Below are positions 1 to 8,494 of a stretch of 23,107 nt of DNA, one piece after another. The first letter of the stretch is position 1, and the number at the start of each line of letters is the position of its first letter. This stretch comes from Pseudomonadota bacterium (GTDB taxonomy: Bacteria > Pseudomonadota > Gammaproteobacteria > Xanthomonadales > Xanthomonadaceae). The notes under the pieces are model-generated. The model searched no databases and was not told the origin of the DNA. It saw only the letters and a list, made by a program, of their open reading frames with translations. The stretch spans positions 1-23,107 of the forward strand of contig JAEWGI010000073.1 of NCBI GenBank assembly GCA_023388355.1. The letters are read 5' to 3'. The position numbers were made by a program, and so were the translations under genes.

Positions 1-171
1 GGCAGGCTGCGCCCCGGCCGGCGGGTCCGACGCCGCGGCGCCGGTGGCGGCTACGGCGGCGGATGCCGGTGCGCTGCTGCCGACGCCACCGCCGCACCCG
101 GCCAGCGCGAACGCCAGCGCGACCCCCAGCGCCAGGCCCAAGTTCCCATCCCCGCGCTCACAGCCGCACAT
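1..171 (-). CDS. Putative lipoprotein, N-terminal part (runs off left edge)
   Basis: The reading frame entering at 171 (ATG) has no stop to the window edge and encodes 57 residues. They begin with a short charged segment, then a hydrophobic stretch ending in the lipobox-like LAGC at about residues 24-27, followed by a Gly/Ala/Ser/Pro-rich linker. This is what a lipoprotein signal peptide (signal peptidase II substrate) and tether look like. The ATG lies inside the end of the upstream lipoprotein gene, overlapping its stop by 14 nt, so the two are probably co-transcribed. A TTG at 141 is an alternative start. Nothing beyond the signal region is visible, so no function can be given. The overlapping frame on the same strand gives an Arg/Pro-rich product without a signal peptide and is judged a shadow. 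Confidence 0.5.
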   Translation of the reverse strand, partial: MCGCERGDGNLGLALGVALAFALAGCGGGVGSSAPASAAVAATGAAASDPPAGAQPA

Positions 172-1105
172 CGCCCGCCCCCGCCGCCTGGACTTCCGCC
201 TCGCGCCGCGCCTGGCCCTGGCGCTGGAGCGCCTGCTGCATCGCCTCGACGTGGGCGAACAGGTTGCCCTGGTGCAGCATCGCGCTGCCCATTTCCATGG
301 CCAGCCCCGGGTTCTTGCCGCTCAGCACCACGCGCGCGCGGATGTTGAGCCCGCAGCCGTCGGTCCAGCTGGCCCGGGTGTCGCCGCGATAGGCCCTGAC
401 CGCGCCGCGGCACTTGCCGAACATCGGGTTGGCCTCGGTCAGCGGGTTGCCGGCGCGGTCGTACAGCCATTCCAGGTCGCGGTATCCGGCCGAGTAGCCG
501 CGCGCGGCGTCGGAGCTGTCGACGAGCTGCGGCTGGCCGTACTTGGCGGTCAGCGCATCGAGCAGCGCCTGCACCGGCGGCATCGCGTCCTCGCGGAAGC
601 TCTGGTTGCGCCAGATCACCTGCGCCGATTCCGCGCCCGGCGCGCCCGGAGTGGCGACGGTGACGGTTTCGTCCACGTGCTCCCACTTCAAGCCGCCCTC
701 GCATTCCTGCCATTCGCGCCTGAAATCACAGGGGCGGTGTTCGCCCTTGCGCACAGTGAAGGTCTGGGTGCCCAGCTCCACGCCGTGGGTGTCGAGGCGG
801 TCGAGCCAGCGGTCGCCGGTCTTGACCTGGGCATCGGCACCGAGCGCGCAGCGCGCGGCGGCCAGCGCCTCGTCCACGGTCATGCCCAGGCGCAGGCCGA
901 TGATGTCGGGGCCGGCCAGTTCCTCGCGGACCTTCGCCGGGCAGCGCAGGTCGCCGCCGGCATCGGCGGCCACCGCCCTGGTGTCACCGTCCGCGCCCGC
1001 CGCGGCGGCGGCGCCCGGATCGCCCGCGTCATCCCCACTGCCGCCGCAGGCCGCCACTGCCAGCGCGGCCACCAAGGCCAGAGCGCACGCCCGGTGCTTG
1101 CGCAT
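158..1105 (-). CDS. Hypothetical lipoprotein, 315 aa
   Basis: The ATG at 1105 is chosen because a GGAGG ribosome site lies 9 nt upstream and a lipoprotein signal peptide follows immediately: MRKHR, a hydrophobic Ala/Leu/Val core, and lipobox VAAC at about residues 17-20. After the Cys comes a flexible Gly/Ala/Asp linker (about 21-50), so the mature protein should be membrane-anchored and exported. The folded part contains a GLRLGMTVDEA motif near residue 70 that is common in uncharacterised exported proteins of this lineage and loosely recalls BamE/SmpA-like GMT repeats. That resemblance is weak. Several Cys and Trp residues suggest a disulfide-stabilised periplasmic domain. The C-terminus is Gln/Arg/Ala-rich. 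I do not recognise the family. It diverges from the winged-helix kinase gene, with about 160 bp between them for both promoters, and overlaps the next lipoprotein gene. Confidence 0.8.
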   Translation of the reverse strand: MRKHRACALALVAALAVAACGGSGDDAGDPGAAAAAGADGDTRAVAADAGGDLRCPAKVREELAGPDIIGLRLGMTVDEALAAARCALGADAQVKTGDRWLDRLDTHGVELGTQTFTVRKGEHRPCDFRREWQECEGGLKWEHVDETVTVATPGAPGAESAQVIWRNQSFREDAMPPVQALLDALTAKYGQPQLVDSSDAARGYSAGYRDLEWLYDRAGNPLTEANPMFGKCRGAVRAYRGDTRASWTDGCGLNIRARVVLSGKNPGLAMEMGSAMLHQGNLFAHVEAMQQALQRQGQARREAEVQAAGAGDVRL

Positions 1106-1252
1106 GTCGTCGATCCTCCGCCTGCCTGATCCAGCCGGCATCCTCGCCAGCCCGGCGCTCACCGTCCTCACGGCGGCTTCAAGAAACCTTCAAGCCGCGT
1201 CCCGGGCGGGCTGCGGCGCCGGCCCGCGCGGCCCGGGCGCTGGACTGCCGGC

Positions 1253-1258
1253 TATGAT
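1253..1258 (+). promoter_or_regulatory. Candidate -10 box for a leaderless kinase mRNA
   Basis: TATGAT (five of six matches to TATAAT) is followed by 7 nt and then the ATG at 1266, so transcription would start at or next to that ATG. No SD sequence precedes 1266 and no good -35 is visible. The in-frame ATG at 1254 lies inside this hexamer, which argues for the 1266 start. Confidence 0.45.
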
Positions 1259-1265
1259 CCGGGCC

Positions 1266-4025
1266 ATGCCGCAGGCCCCTCCGCGATACGACGACCGGGT
1301 CTACCGCTGGCGCTTCGGCGCGGTGGAGTTCGACGAGGCGCGCCACGAGCTGCGCGTCTCCGGCCTTGCGGTCGAGGTCGAGCACAGGCCGCTGCAGGTG
1401 CTGGCGCTGCTGCTGCGCCATGTCGGCGAGGTGGTCACCAAGGAGGAATTGTTCGACACGGTGTGGGCCGGCCGGGTGACCGTGGATCACGTACTGGCGA
1501 CCGCCATCGGCAAGCTGCGCAAGGCCCTGGACGCCGGCGGCGAGGCCCGCATCGTCACCGTGCCGCGCGTCGGCTACCGCTTCGACGGGCCGGTCGAGCG
1601 CATCACCGTGGGCCAGCGGCCGAGCGGCGAGCTGACGTTCGAGAGCGGCCAGCCGGTGCCCGGGCGCGAGCACTTCCTGCTCGAACGCCCGCTGGGCCAG
1701 ACCCTGGGCAGCGAGGTCTGGCTGGCGCGCCAGCCGCACAGCCGCGAGCATCGCGTGTTCAAGTTCGGACGCGGCGGCGAACGCCTGTCCGCGATCAAGC
1801 GCGAGGCCACGCTGATGCGCGTGCTGCGCGACACCCTGGGCGAGCGCGACGACCTGGTGCGGGTGCTGGACTGGAACTTCGAGGCCGAGCCCTGCTTCCT
1901 CGAATGCGAGTACGGCGGCGAGTCGCTGGCCGACTGGGCCGAAGGCCCGGACACGCTGGCGTGCTGGAGCCGCGACGAGCGCCTGGCGTTCTTCCTGCAG
2001 GCGGCCGCGGCGGTGGACGCCGCGCACGGCGTGGGCGTGCTGCACAAGGACATCAAACCGGCGAACGTGCTGGTTCGGCCGCGTCGCGACGGCGGCTGGC
2101 AGGCCTGCCTGACCGACTTCGGCAGCAGCCGGCTGCTGCAGCCCGGGCGCCTGGCCGAACTCGGTATCACCGGCCTGGGCCTGACCGTCACCCAGCCCGG
2201 CGCCGGCGGCAGTTCGGGCACGCCGCTCTACCTGGCCCCGGAGCTGGTCGCGGGCGAGCCGCCCACCGTACGCAGCGACCTGTACGCGCTCGGCATGCTG
2301 CTCTACCAGCTGCTGGTGGGCGACCTGCGCCGGCCGATGGCCCCGGGCTGGGAGCGCGACATCGACGACCCGCTGCTGGTCGAGGACATCTCCCGCGCCA
2401 CTGACGGCGATCCGGCGCGACGCCCCGGCAGCGTGGCCGAGCTGGTCGAGCGCCTGTCGTCGCTGCCGCGGCGGCGCGAGCAGGCCCGCCGCCAGGCCGA
2501 ATCCGTCCGCGTGGCCGCGCGGGCGCAGCGCGCACTGGAGCAGGCGCGCGCGCGCCGGCCGTGGATCGCGGCCACGATCGCGATGCTCAGCCTCGGCCTG
2601 ATCGCCAGTTCAATGCTGTGGTACCGCAGCGAGCGCCTGCGCGAAGCCGCTGCCATGCAGGCCGCGCGCGCCGAGGCGGTGGCCGCCTTCCTCAGCGACG
2701 ACCTGCTCGGTGCGCTCAGCCCCGGCGGCAGCGGCTTCGAGCGCGATCCGAGCGTGCGCGAGGTGCTGCAACTCGCCTCCACCCAGGTCGCCGGGCGCTT
2801 TCCCGACGACCCGGCCACCCGCGGCGGCGTACACGCCGCGCTCGGCCAGGCCTGGCGCACGCTCGGCGAGCGCGAACGCGGCGTGGCCCACCTGCGCGAG
2901 GCCGAGCGCGACTTCGCCCGCGCCTTCGGCCCGGCCGACGCGCTGACCCTGCGCACCCGCTACGCGCTGGTGCGCACCCTGGCCTACTCCAACACCGCCG
3001 CGCACATCACCGAGGCCGGCGCGCTGCTCGACGCCACCGACGCGGCGGTGGGCCACCGTCTGCGCGAGGACGACGAACTGGCGCTGGAAGCGGCCTACGC
3101 GCGCGGCGTGTTCCACTTCCAGCAGCTGCAGGTCGAACCGGCGCTGGAGGCCTACCGCCGCGCCGACCGGCTGCAGCGCCTGCTGCGCCCGGACGACGCG
3201 CTCATGGCGGCCACGATCCGCGAAAACCTCGCCGACTGCGCGCTCCGCCAGGGCGATCTGAAGGGCGCGATCGCGCTGCTGCGCGCGATGCTCGTCGAGC
3301 CCCTGTTCGATGCGCACCGCATTGGCGAGGGCAAGGTCGCGGGCCACCGCATCATGCTCGCGCGCGCGCTGCGCAACCTCGGCCGCCATGAAGAGGCGCT
3401 GCCGCTGGCGGAAGCCGCGGCCGCCGCCACCGAGCGCATCCTCGGCCCCGACGACTACACCACCCTGATCCAGCTCTCCACCGTGGCCAGCATCCACGAC
3501 TACGCCGGCCACTGCGACAGGGCGCTGGGCATCGCGCGCACCGTTCGTGAGCGCATGGCCGCGCGCTACGGCGAAGCGCGCCAGGCCACGCTGATCGAGA
3601 CCGGCAACCTCGGATTCAAGGAATACGACTGCGGCGACCGGGAAACCGGCCTGGACTACCTGCGCCAGGCCGAACGCGGGCTGCGCCAGCACTTCGGCCA
3701 GGACAACGTGGCCGCGCACAGCTTCCGCTATGCGCTGGCCCGGGCCCTGGCCGACGAAGGTCGCCACGCCGAGGGCCTGCACATGGTGGACGGGCTCGAT
3801 GTCGCGGCCCTGACCGCGGGCGACTCCACGCCGGGCTGGGAACAGCGCCTGCGCGCACTGCGCGGCCGGCTGCTGCTGCAGGCCGGCGATACCGATGCCG
3901 GGCACGCGCTGCTGGCCGGGGCGCTGCCGGCGCTGGAAGCGCTCGGCAGCGAGGATCCGGCGGACATCGCGCGCCTGCGTGCGCTGCTGGCCGCCAGCGG
4001 CACCGTGGCGGCTGTCGCGGACTAG
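1266..4025 (+). CDS. Winged-helix DNA-binding / Ser-Thr protein kinase / TPR membrane protein
   Basis: A 919-residue fusion. Residues about 12-107 form an OmpR/CadC-type winged helix (Trans_reg_C), with the [11 protein letters not shown] turn and a terminal VPRVGYRF wing. Residues about 135-405 form a Hanks-type kinase whose key residues are all present: Lys166 in VFKFG, a KREA helix-C Glu, HKDIKPAN with Asp262 and Asn267, DFG at 284-286 and APE at 324-326. The glycine-rich loop is degenerate. One transmembrane segment spans about 433-455, and an Ala/Leu-rich TPR-like region fills about 475-910. DNA-binding and kinase parts should be cytoplasmic and the TPR part periplasmic, as in CadC topology. 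Related fusions occur in Xanthomonadaceae; substrate and signal are unknown. The start at 1266 fits the -10 box placed 7 nt upstream. It is convergent with dodecin, 8 nt away. Confidence 0.88.
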   Translation: MPQAPPRYDDRVYRWRFGAVEFDEARHELRVSGLAVEVEHRPLQVLALLLRHVGEVVTKEELFDTVWAGRVTVDHVLATAIGKLRKALDAGGEARIVTVPRVGYRFDGPVERITVGQRPSGELTFESGQPVPGREHFLLERPLGQTLGSEVWLARQPHSREHRVFKFGRGGERLSAIKREATLMRVLRDTLGERDDLVRVLDWNFEAEPCFLECEYGGESLADWAEGPDTLACWSRDERLAFFLQAAAAVDAAHGVGVLHKDIKPANVLVRPRRDGGWQACLTDFGSSRLLQPGRLAELGITGLGLTVTQPGAGGSSGTPLYLAPELVAGEPPTVRSDLYALGMLLYQLLVGDLRRPMAPGWERDIDDPLLVEDISRATDGDPARRPGSVAELVERLSSLPRRREQARRQAESVRVAARAQRALEQARARRPWIAATIAMLSLGLIASSMLWYRSERLREAAAMQAARAEAVAAFLSDDLLGALSPGGSGFERDPSVREVLQLASTQVAGRFPDDPATRGGVHAALGQAWRTLGERERGVAHLREAERDFARAFGPADALTLRTRYALVRTLAYSNTAAHITEAGALLDATDAAVGHRLREDDELALEAAYARGVFHFQQLQVEPALEAYRRADRLQRLLRPDDALMAATIRENLADCALRQGDLKGAIALLRAMLVEPLFDAHRIGEGKVAGHRIMLARALRNLGRHEEALPLAEAAAAATERILGPDDYTTLIQLSTVASIHDYAGHCDRALGIARTVRERMAARYGEARQATLIETGNLGFKEYDCGDRETGLDYLRQAERGLRQHFGQDNVAAHSFRYALARALADEGRHAEGLHMVDGLDVAALTAGDSTPGWEQRLRALRGRLLLQAGDTDAGHALLAGALPALEALGSEDPADIARLRALLAASGTVAAVAD

Positions 4026-4033
4026 GCGTGGCC

Positions 4034-4237
4034 TCAGTCGACCAGGAAGGTCACGCGCATGTTCACCCGCCACTCGGTCACCGCGCCGTCGGGCGATGTC
4101 ACCACCTTGACCTCGTTGACCCACGCACCCTGGATGTTCTTGATCGACGCGGAGGCCTTCTTCAGGCCTCCGCGCACGGCATCCTCCATGCTGGTGGCGG
4201 ACGAGGAATTGAGTTCGATGATCTTTGCCACGGCCAT
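4034..4237 (-). CDS. Dodecin, flavin-binding protein
   Basis: A 67-residue protein of typical dodecin size and pattern: MAVAKIIEL strand, then [19 protein letters not shown] helix, then [13 protein letters not shown] and [12 protein letters not shown] strands. Dodecins form hollow dodecamers that bind riboflavin, FMN or FAD (sometimes CoA) and are thought to store or buffer flavins in the cytoplasm. The Trp in NIQGAW matches the conserved aromatic residue that stacks on the isoalloxazine ring. A GGAG site sits 7 nt before the ATG, unlike the neighbouring + strand genes, which lack one. It is transcribed towards the kinase gene and divergently from aroK. Its reading frame is more A/T-tolerant at third positions than its neighbours, as expected for a short, highly expressed protein. 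Confidence 0.93.
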   Translation of the reverse strand: MAVAKIIELNSSSATSMEDAVRGGLKKASASIKNIQGAWVNEVKVVTSPDGAVTEWRVNMRVTFLVD

Positions 4238-4327
4238 GCGCCTGCTCCGGCTGCGCGACGAAACAGTCGCGATTGCAACAGCCTGCCCCGGCAGGTGTTA
4301 AGGCAGCGGCCACGCCGCGCGGACTGC

Positions 4328-4333
4328 TACGAT
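4328..4333 (+). promoter_or_regulatory. Candidate -10 box for a leaderless aroK mRNA
   Basis: TACGAT followed by 7 nt (CCGGCGG) and the aroK ATG at 4341. The spacing equals that in front of the kinase gene and would place the transcript start at the ATG. No AGGA-like site is present before the ATG and no convincing -35 was found. Confidence 0.45.
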
Positions 4334-4340
4334 CCGGCGG

Positions 4341-4901
4341 ATGGATTGCGCACCCAACATCGTGCTGGTCGGACCGATGGGCGCCGGCAAGTCGTCGATC
4401 GGCCGGCGACTGGCGGGCCGCTTCGGCCTGGCCTTCGTCGACGCCGACAGCGAGATCGAAGCCCGCACCGGCGCCAGCATCCCGACCATCTTCGAATGCG
4501 AGGGCGAGGCCGGTTTCCGCGTGCGCGAGGCGGCAACCCTTGCCGACCTGCTGCAGCGCGAGGGCCTGGTGATCGCCACCGGCGGCGGCGCCGTGCTCGA
4601 CCCCCGCAGCCGCGCGCTGATGCGCGAACGCGGCTTCGTGGTGCATCTGAAGGCCAGCCTCGAACGACAGCTCGAGCGGCTGGCGCGCGACCGCAGCCGG
4701 CCGCTGATCGCCGGCGCCGACCGCAACCAGGTGCTGCAGCGCCTGTCGACCGAGCGCGCACCGCTGTATGCCGAAGTCGCCGACCTCGACTTCGACACCG
4801 ATACCCTGCTGCCGCCGCAGGCCGCGACCCGGATCACCCGGCTGCTCGAGGCCCGGTGGACGCGCGTTCCCGCTCCGATCTCCCAGGACGATCCTGCATG
4901 A
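4341..4901 (+). CDS. aroK: Shikimate kinase
   Basis: A 186-residue P-loop kinase that phosphorylates shikimate to shikimate 3-phosphate with ATP, the fifth step of chorismate synthesis. The Walker A motif GPMGAGKSS lies at residues 11-19. The shikimate-binding FVDADSEIE follows near 32-40, the TGGGAV motif near 79-84, and the RDRSRPLI lid segment near 116-123. Length is normal. The ATG at 4341 puts the P-loop at the standard distance from the N-terminus. It overlaps aroB by four bases (ATGA at 4898-4901), so the two are translationally coupled. AroB makes dehydroquinate three steps earlier, and the aroK-aroB pairing is widespread in proteobacteria. Confidence 0.97.
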   Translation: MDCAPNIVLVGPMGAGKSSIGRRLAGRFGLAFVDADSEIEARTGASIPTIFECEGEAGFRVREAATLADLLQREGLVIATGGGAVLDPRSRALMRERGFVVHLKASLERQLERLARDRSRPLIAGADRNQVLQRLSTERAPLYAEVADLDFDTDTLLPPQAATRITRLLEARWTRVPAPISQDDPA

Positions 4902-5983
4902 CCCAGAACCGCACCGTCGCCGTTGGCGGCGCCCACCCCTACCGCATCGCGATCGGTCCGGGCCTGCTCGGCGACGGCGCGCGCCTGGCCGAGACCCTGC
5001 GCGGTGACGCGTTCGTGGTCAGCGACGACACCGTGGCGCCGCTGTACCTGCAGCGCGTGCTCGATGCGCTCGCGGGCGCGCGCCCCGGCCTGCGCATCGA
5101 ACACTGGACGATGCCCGCGGGCGAGGCTTCGAAGTCGCTCGCCGGTTTCGGCACCGCGATCGCCGCGATCGCCGATGCCGGCATGCGCCGGGACGCGACC
5201 GTGTACGCGCTCGGCGGCGGCGTGGTCGGGGACCTGGCCGGCTTTGCGGCTGCGGCCTGGATGCGCGGCATCGACTGCGTGCAGCTGCCCACCACCCTGC
5301 TGGCGATGGTCGATTCCTCGGTCGGCGGCAAGACCGCGGTCGACCTGCCGCAGGGCAAGAACCTGGTCGGCGCCTTCCATCCGCCGCGCGCGGTGCTGGC
5401 CGACACCGCCGTCCTGCGCACCCTGCCGCCGCGCGAGCTGCGCGCCGGGCTGGCCGAGGTGGTGAAGTACGGCGCCATCGTCGATGCGCCGTTCCTGGAC
5501 TGGCTCGAAGCGCACGCCGGGGCGCTGCTGGCGGGCGACGACGGCGCGCTGGCCGAAGCGATCGCGCGCAGCTGCGAGCACAAGGCGGCGATCGTCGAAC
5601 GCGATCCGTTCGAACACGGCGACCGCGCCCTGCTCAATTTCGGCCATACCTTCGGCCACGCGATCGAGACCAGCCAGGGCTATGGCGGCCTCAACCACGG
5701 CGAGGCGGTGGCGGTGGGCATGGTCCAGGCGGCGCGGCTGTCGGAGCGCCTGGGGCTGTCGCCCGCGGCGGACACCACCCGCCTGCGCGACCTGCTGCAG
5801 CGGCTCGGGCTGCCGGTGGAACCGCCGGCCGGCCTCGACCCCGACGGGCTGCTCGGGCACATGCGCCTGGACAAGAAGGCCCAGTCCGGCGGGCTGCGCT
5901 TCATCGTCTGGGACGGCGCGGGCCGCGCGCGGGTGCTGGCCGACGTGGCCGAAGCCGACGTGCGGGCGGTGCTGGCGGGCTGA
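4898..5983 (+). CDS. aroB: 3-dehydroquinate synthase
   Basis: A 361-residue enzyme converting DAHP to 3-dehydroquinate, the second step of the shikimate pathway. It needs NAD+ and a divalent metal, usually zinc. Visible signatures are [17 protein letters not shown] for NAD binding, [23 protein letters not shown] for the substrate pocket, GLAEVVKYG carrying the metal-binding Glu, and [11 protein letters not shown] plus [10 protein letters not shown] carrying metal-binding His residues. Length and N-terminus agree with the family. The start ATG overlaps the aroK stop in ATGA. The WGR gene begins 58 nt downstream behind its own promoter-like hexamer. Confidence 0.97.
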   Translation: MTQNRTVAVGGAHPYRIAIGPGLLGDGARLAETLRGDAFVVSDDTVAPLYLQRVLDALAGARPGLRIEHWTMPAGEASKSLAGFGTAIAAIADAGMRRDATVYALGGGVVGDLAGFAAAAWMRGIDCVQLPTTLLAMVDSSVGGKTAVDLPQGKNLVGAFHPPRAVLADTAVLRTLPPRELRAGLAEVVKYGAIVDAPFLDWLEAHAGALLAGDDGALAEAIARSCEHKAAIVERDPFEHGDRALLNFGHTFGHAIETSQGYGGLNHGEAVAVGMVQAARLSERLGLSPAADTTRLRDLLQRLGLPVEPPAGLDPDGLLGHMRLDKKAQSGGLRFIVWDGAGRARVLADVAEADVRAVLAG

Positions 5984-6026
5984 AGCGCGGCGCCCGGGAC
6001 GCCGGGGCGCATCCCGGCCCACGACG

Positions 6027-6032
6027 TACAAT
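6027..6032 (+). promoter_or_regulatory. Candidate -10 box for the WGR gene
   Basis: TACAAT lies 9 nt before the ATG at 6042, which allows a leader of at most about 2-3 nt. It sits in the 58-nt gap after aroB. There is no SD-like sequence in the gap just before the ATG. Confidence 0.45.
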
Positions 6033-6041
6033 GGCCGGCCC

Positions 6042-6299
6042 ATGCGCCTGCTCCTGCAACAACGCCCCGACGCCCGCGAAGCCCCCCGCTTCGTGCAGCT
6101 GACCCTGCAGCCGGACCTGCTCGGTGCCTGGACCCTGCTGCGCGAAAGCGGCCAGACCGGCGGCCGCAGCACCCTGCGCCGCGAACAGTTCCTCGACCAC
6201 GCCAGCGCCCTGGCCGCGCTGGAGCACGCGCGCGACGCCCAGCTCAAGCGCGGCTTCCAGCTGATGTACGCCGAGGGCGCCGGAGCACCGGGAAGCTAG
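6042..6299 (+). CDS. WGR domain-containing protein, 85 aa
   Basis: A small protein that is almost entirely one WGR-type domain: MRLLLQQRP, then [36 protein letters not shown], then helix [28 protein letters not shown] domains are named for a Trp-Gly-Arg core; here the equivalent segment reads [13 protein letters not shown]. They occur in PARP proteins, in MolR-like regulators and as stand-alone proteins, and may bind nucleic acid. The function of the stand-alone forms is unknown. The ATG at 6042 is the only start that gives the domain its usual N-terminus, and a -10-like hexamer sits just upstream. The stop codon overlaps the left arm of an inverted repeat that could act as its terminator. 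It lies between aroB and hemE. Confidence 0.85.
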   Translation: MRLLLQQRPDAREAPRFVQLTLQPDLLGAWTLLRESGQTGGRSTLRREQFLDHASALAALEHARDAQLKRGFQLMYAEGAGAPGS

Positions 6300-6344
6300 T
6301 TGGTGGTTGGTGTTCGCTCCGGATGCCCAACACCAAGCACCAAC
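6299..6344. repeat. Imperfect inverted repeat between WGR gene and hemE
   Basis: GTTGGTGGTTGGTGTT at 6299-6314 and AACACCAAGCACCAAC at 6329-6344 are reverse complements with one mismatch in 16, around a 14-nt loop. The left arm starts within the TAG stop of the WGR gene. The arms are G/T and C/A rich rather than G/C rich, unlike surrounding DNA, and the C/A-rich character with almost no G continues to about 6387. There is no T-run. It could be a Rho-type or processing hairpin, or a degenerate extragenic palindrome. Confidence 0.7.
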
Positions 6345-6387
6345 CGCCAACCCAGACCCAGACACACGCAACCACGGACCACACGCC

Positions 6388-7485
6388 TTGCCCACCGCTC
6401 CGCTCCGCAACGACCGCTTCCTCCGCGCCCTGCGCCGCGAACCCGTGGACCACACGCCCGTGTGGCTGATGCGCCAGGCCGGGCGCTACCTGCCCGAGTA
6501 CCGCGAGACGCGCCGCCAGGCCGGCAGCTTCCTGGCCATGGCCAAGAATCCGGAGATCGCCTGCGAGGTGACGCTGCAGCCGCTGCGCCGCTTTCCGCTG
6601 GATGCGGCGATCCTGTTCTCCGACATCCTCACCATTCCCGACGCGATGGGCCTGGGGCTGTATTTCGTCGACGGCGAGGGACCGAAGTTCGAGCGCCCGG
6701 TGCGCAGCGCCGCCGACGTCGCGCGGCTGGGCGTCCCGGACATGGAGGACGGGCTGCGCTACGTGATGGACGCGGTGCGTGTGATCCGGCGCGAGCTCGA
6801 CGGTGCGGTGCCGCTGATCGGTTTTTCCGGCAGCCCGTGGACCCTGGCCTGCTACATGGTCGAAGGCGGCGGCAGCAAGGACTTCGCCCGGATCAAGGCG
6901 ATGGCGCTCAACGAGCCCGCGGCCCTGCACGCGCTGCTGTCGGTGAATACCGATGCCGTGATCGCCTACCTGTCCGCGCAGCGCGCGGCCGGCGCGCAGG
7001 CGCTGCAGGTGTTCGACACCTGGGGCGGGGTGCTGTCGCCGGCGATGTACCGCGAATTCTCGCTGCCCTACCTGCAGCGCATCGGCGCCGCCCTCGGCCG
7101 CGACGCCGGCGCGGCCACGCCGGGCGACGACGCCGGGCGCGCGCCGCTGATCCTGTTCGGCAAGGGCACGGCCTCGTATCTCGAGGAGCTGGCCGCCAGC
7201 GGCGCGGACGGCGTCGGCGTCGACTGGCTGGTGGAGCTGGAAGAGGCCGCGCGCCGCACCGGCGGCAGGGTCGCGCTGCAGGGCAACCTCGACCCGACCA
7301 CGCTGTACGGCTCGGCCGAAGCGGTGCGCCGCGAGGTCCGGCGCGCGCTCGACAGCTACCGCGACGGCAACGGCGGCTCGCGCGACGGGCACGTGTTCAA
7401 CCTCGGCCACGGCATGTCGCCGGACATGGATCCCGACCACGTGGCCGCGCTGGTCGACGAGGTGCACGCCTACAGCGCGCGCTGA
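6388..7485 (+). CDS. hemE: Uroporphyrinogen decarboxylase
   Basis: A cytoplasmic enzyme that decarboxylates the four acetate side chains of uroporphyrinogen III to give coproporphyrinogen III in haem synthesis; no cofactor is needed. The 365-residue product shows [11 protein letters not shown] near the N-terminus, [12 protein letters not shown] with the catalytic Asp, [36 protein letters not shown] and [12 protein letters not shown]. The TTG at 6388 is proposed because it yields [15 protein letters not shown], the normal start of the family. No ATG or GTG lies nearby in frame, and an upstream TTG at 6307 would add sequence encoded by the inverted repeat. A Gly/Ala/Asp-rich insertion (about residues 236-248) precedes PLILFGKG and probably forms a surface loop. 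Confidence 0.95.
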   Translation: MPTAPLRNDRFLRALRREPVDHTPVWLMRQAGRYLPEYRETRRQAGSFLAMAKNPEIACEVTLQPLRRFPLDAAILFSDILTIPDAMGLGLYFVDGEGPKFERPVRSAADVARLGVPDMEDGLRYVMDAVRVIRRELDGAVPLIGFSGSPWTLACYMVEGGGSKDFARIKAMALNEPAALHALLSVNTDAVIAYLSAQRAAGAQALQVFDTWGGVLSPAMYREFSLPYLQRIGAALGRDAGAATPGDDAGRAPLILFGKGTASYLEELAASGADGVGVDWLVELEEAARRTGGRVALQGNLDPTTLYGSAEAVRREVRRALDSYRDGNGGSRDGHVFNLGHGMSPDMDPDHVAALVDEVHAYSAR

Positions 7486-7502
7486 GCGCGCCCTCGGCGC
7501 GC
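7486..7502. terminator. GC hairpin after hemE
   Basis: GCGCGCC (7486-7492), loop CTC, GGCGCGC (7496-7502): a perfect 7-bp stem directly after the hemE stop, between convergent hemE and the ligase gene. No T-run follows on either strand, so it is a weak or Rho-assisted terminator at best. Confidence 0.45.
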
Positions 7503-7521
7503 AGGACGCCGCCGCCCCTGC

Positions 7522-8370
7522 CTACGGATCCGGCGGCGGCGCCTCGTGGCGCAGGCGCAGGAAGCGCGCGAAGCGCGGCACGCCGTTGCGGGTGTGGCCG
7601 CTGTAGCGATAGGTCACCAGGCTGCCGATCGGCGGAGGCGCGGCGCGTTGCGCATCGTCCAGCCCGCTGCCCAGGCGGAAGCGCAGCCCGTCGCCGCGTT
7701 CGACCAGCAGCGCCCCGGTCATGCCGGCGTATTTGCCGCGGCCCGGCATGTGCCCGACCACGCGCGCCTCCGCGTCGGCGTGCGGCTTGAGCTTGCGCAG
7801 GCCGTCGCTGCGCCCGGCGCGGTAGCGCGCATCGCGATGGTGCAGCATCAGGCCCTCGCCGCCCGCCGCGACCACGGCCTGCAGCCGCGCCTCCAGCGCC
7901 GATGCATCGGCGACGCGCTGCTGCGGCACGGGCTGCAGCCAGGCAATGCCGGCGTCGGCGAGCAGGGTGCGCAGCCGCAGCAGGCGTTCGCCGAAGCCTC
8001 CGGCGTGTTCCGGCAGGTCGAACACCATGAACCGCACCTGCCGCCACCGCCCGTCGTCCCGGTGCCGGGCGCGCACGATGCCGCTCACCTCGTCGAAGCG
8101 GCCGCGCCCGATCCACAGTTCGCCATCCAGCGCCACCTCCGGCCAGCCGGCGACGAACCAGTCCGGCGCCTCGATGCGGTGTCCGCCGCGGGTCCACAGC
8201 GCGCGTCCGTCCCAGCGTCCGCGCACGCCGTCGAGCTTCTCGCTGACCCAGTAGTCGGCGACGTCGGCGCCGGCCCCGTAGTCGGTGGCCAGCATGAGCG
8301 CAGGCGGCTGCGCACCGATGGCGGCAGGTGCGAACAGCAGCAGGGACAGGAGCAGGAGACAGGCCCGCAT
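7522..8370 (-). CDS. Exported ATP-dependent DNA ligase (LigE-type)
   Basis: Starting at the ATG at 8370 the product is 282 residues: signal peptide MRACLLLLSLLLFAPAAIGA (about 1-20), then a minimal ligase. Motif I EKLDGVRGRWDG carries the adenylated Lys45. ALDGELWIGRG, FMVFDLP (motif III), EGLMLHHRD (motif IV) and LRKLKPHADAEARVVG (motif V) complete the adenylation domain. An OB-fold follows, ending about GSLVTYRYSGHTRNGVPRF. These small ATP ligases with a secretion signal seal nicks in duplex DNA and are known from Neisseria, Haemophilus and relatives, where a role in handling extracellular or incoming DNA has been proposed. In-frame starts at 8400 (ATG) or 8406 (GTG) would put 10-12 residues before the signal peptide. 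The gene follows the hybrid sensor kinase on the same strand. Confidence 0.9.
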   Translation of the reverse strand: MRACLLLLSLLLFAPAAIGAQPPALMLATDYGAGADVADYWVSEKLDGVRGRWDGRALWTRGGHRIEAPDWFVAGWPEVALDGELWIGRGRFDEVSGIVRARHRDDGRWRQVRFMVFDLPEHAGGFGERLLRLRTLLADAGIAWLQPVPQQRVADASALEARLQAVVAAGGEGLMLHHRDARYRAGRSDGLRKLKPHADAEARVVGHMPGRGKYAGMTGALLVERGDGLRFRLGSGLDDAQRAAPPPIGSLVTYRYSGHTRNGVPRFARFLRLRHEAPPPDP

Positions 8371-8494
8371 GGCGCGATTCCCGGCGGATGACGAGGCCAT
8401 CGTCACCAGCCGCGCAGCTGCCGCCTATCGGCCTGGGGCCGGTGCGGCGGGTCGGAAAATGCCGCGGGCCCGGGTCCGGTTTGCCCGCCCCGCC

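Noticed and set aside
44..1129. 361-codon + strand open frame
   Set aside because: It is antisense to the lipoprotein with a signal peptide and SD site; its product is low-complexity Ala/Arg/Gly with no domain.
1254..1265. ATG at 1254 as start of the kinase gene
   Set aside because: It lies within the TATGAT -10-like hexamer; the in-frame ATG at 1266 is at the spacing expected for a transcript start and matches the start of the winged-helix domain.
2610..4646. 678-codon minus-strand open frame
   Set aside because: It covers the TPR part of the kinase gene, all of dodecin and half of aroK, and has the composition of a high-GC shadow frame.
4298..6247. 649-codon minus-strand open frame
   Set aside because: It is antisense to aroK, aroB and the WGR gene, all securely identified.
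6300..6387. hemE start at TTG 6307
   Set aside because: It would encode a Pro/Gln/His-rich leader from the inverted repeat; the TTG at 6388 gives the family's standard N-terminus.
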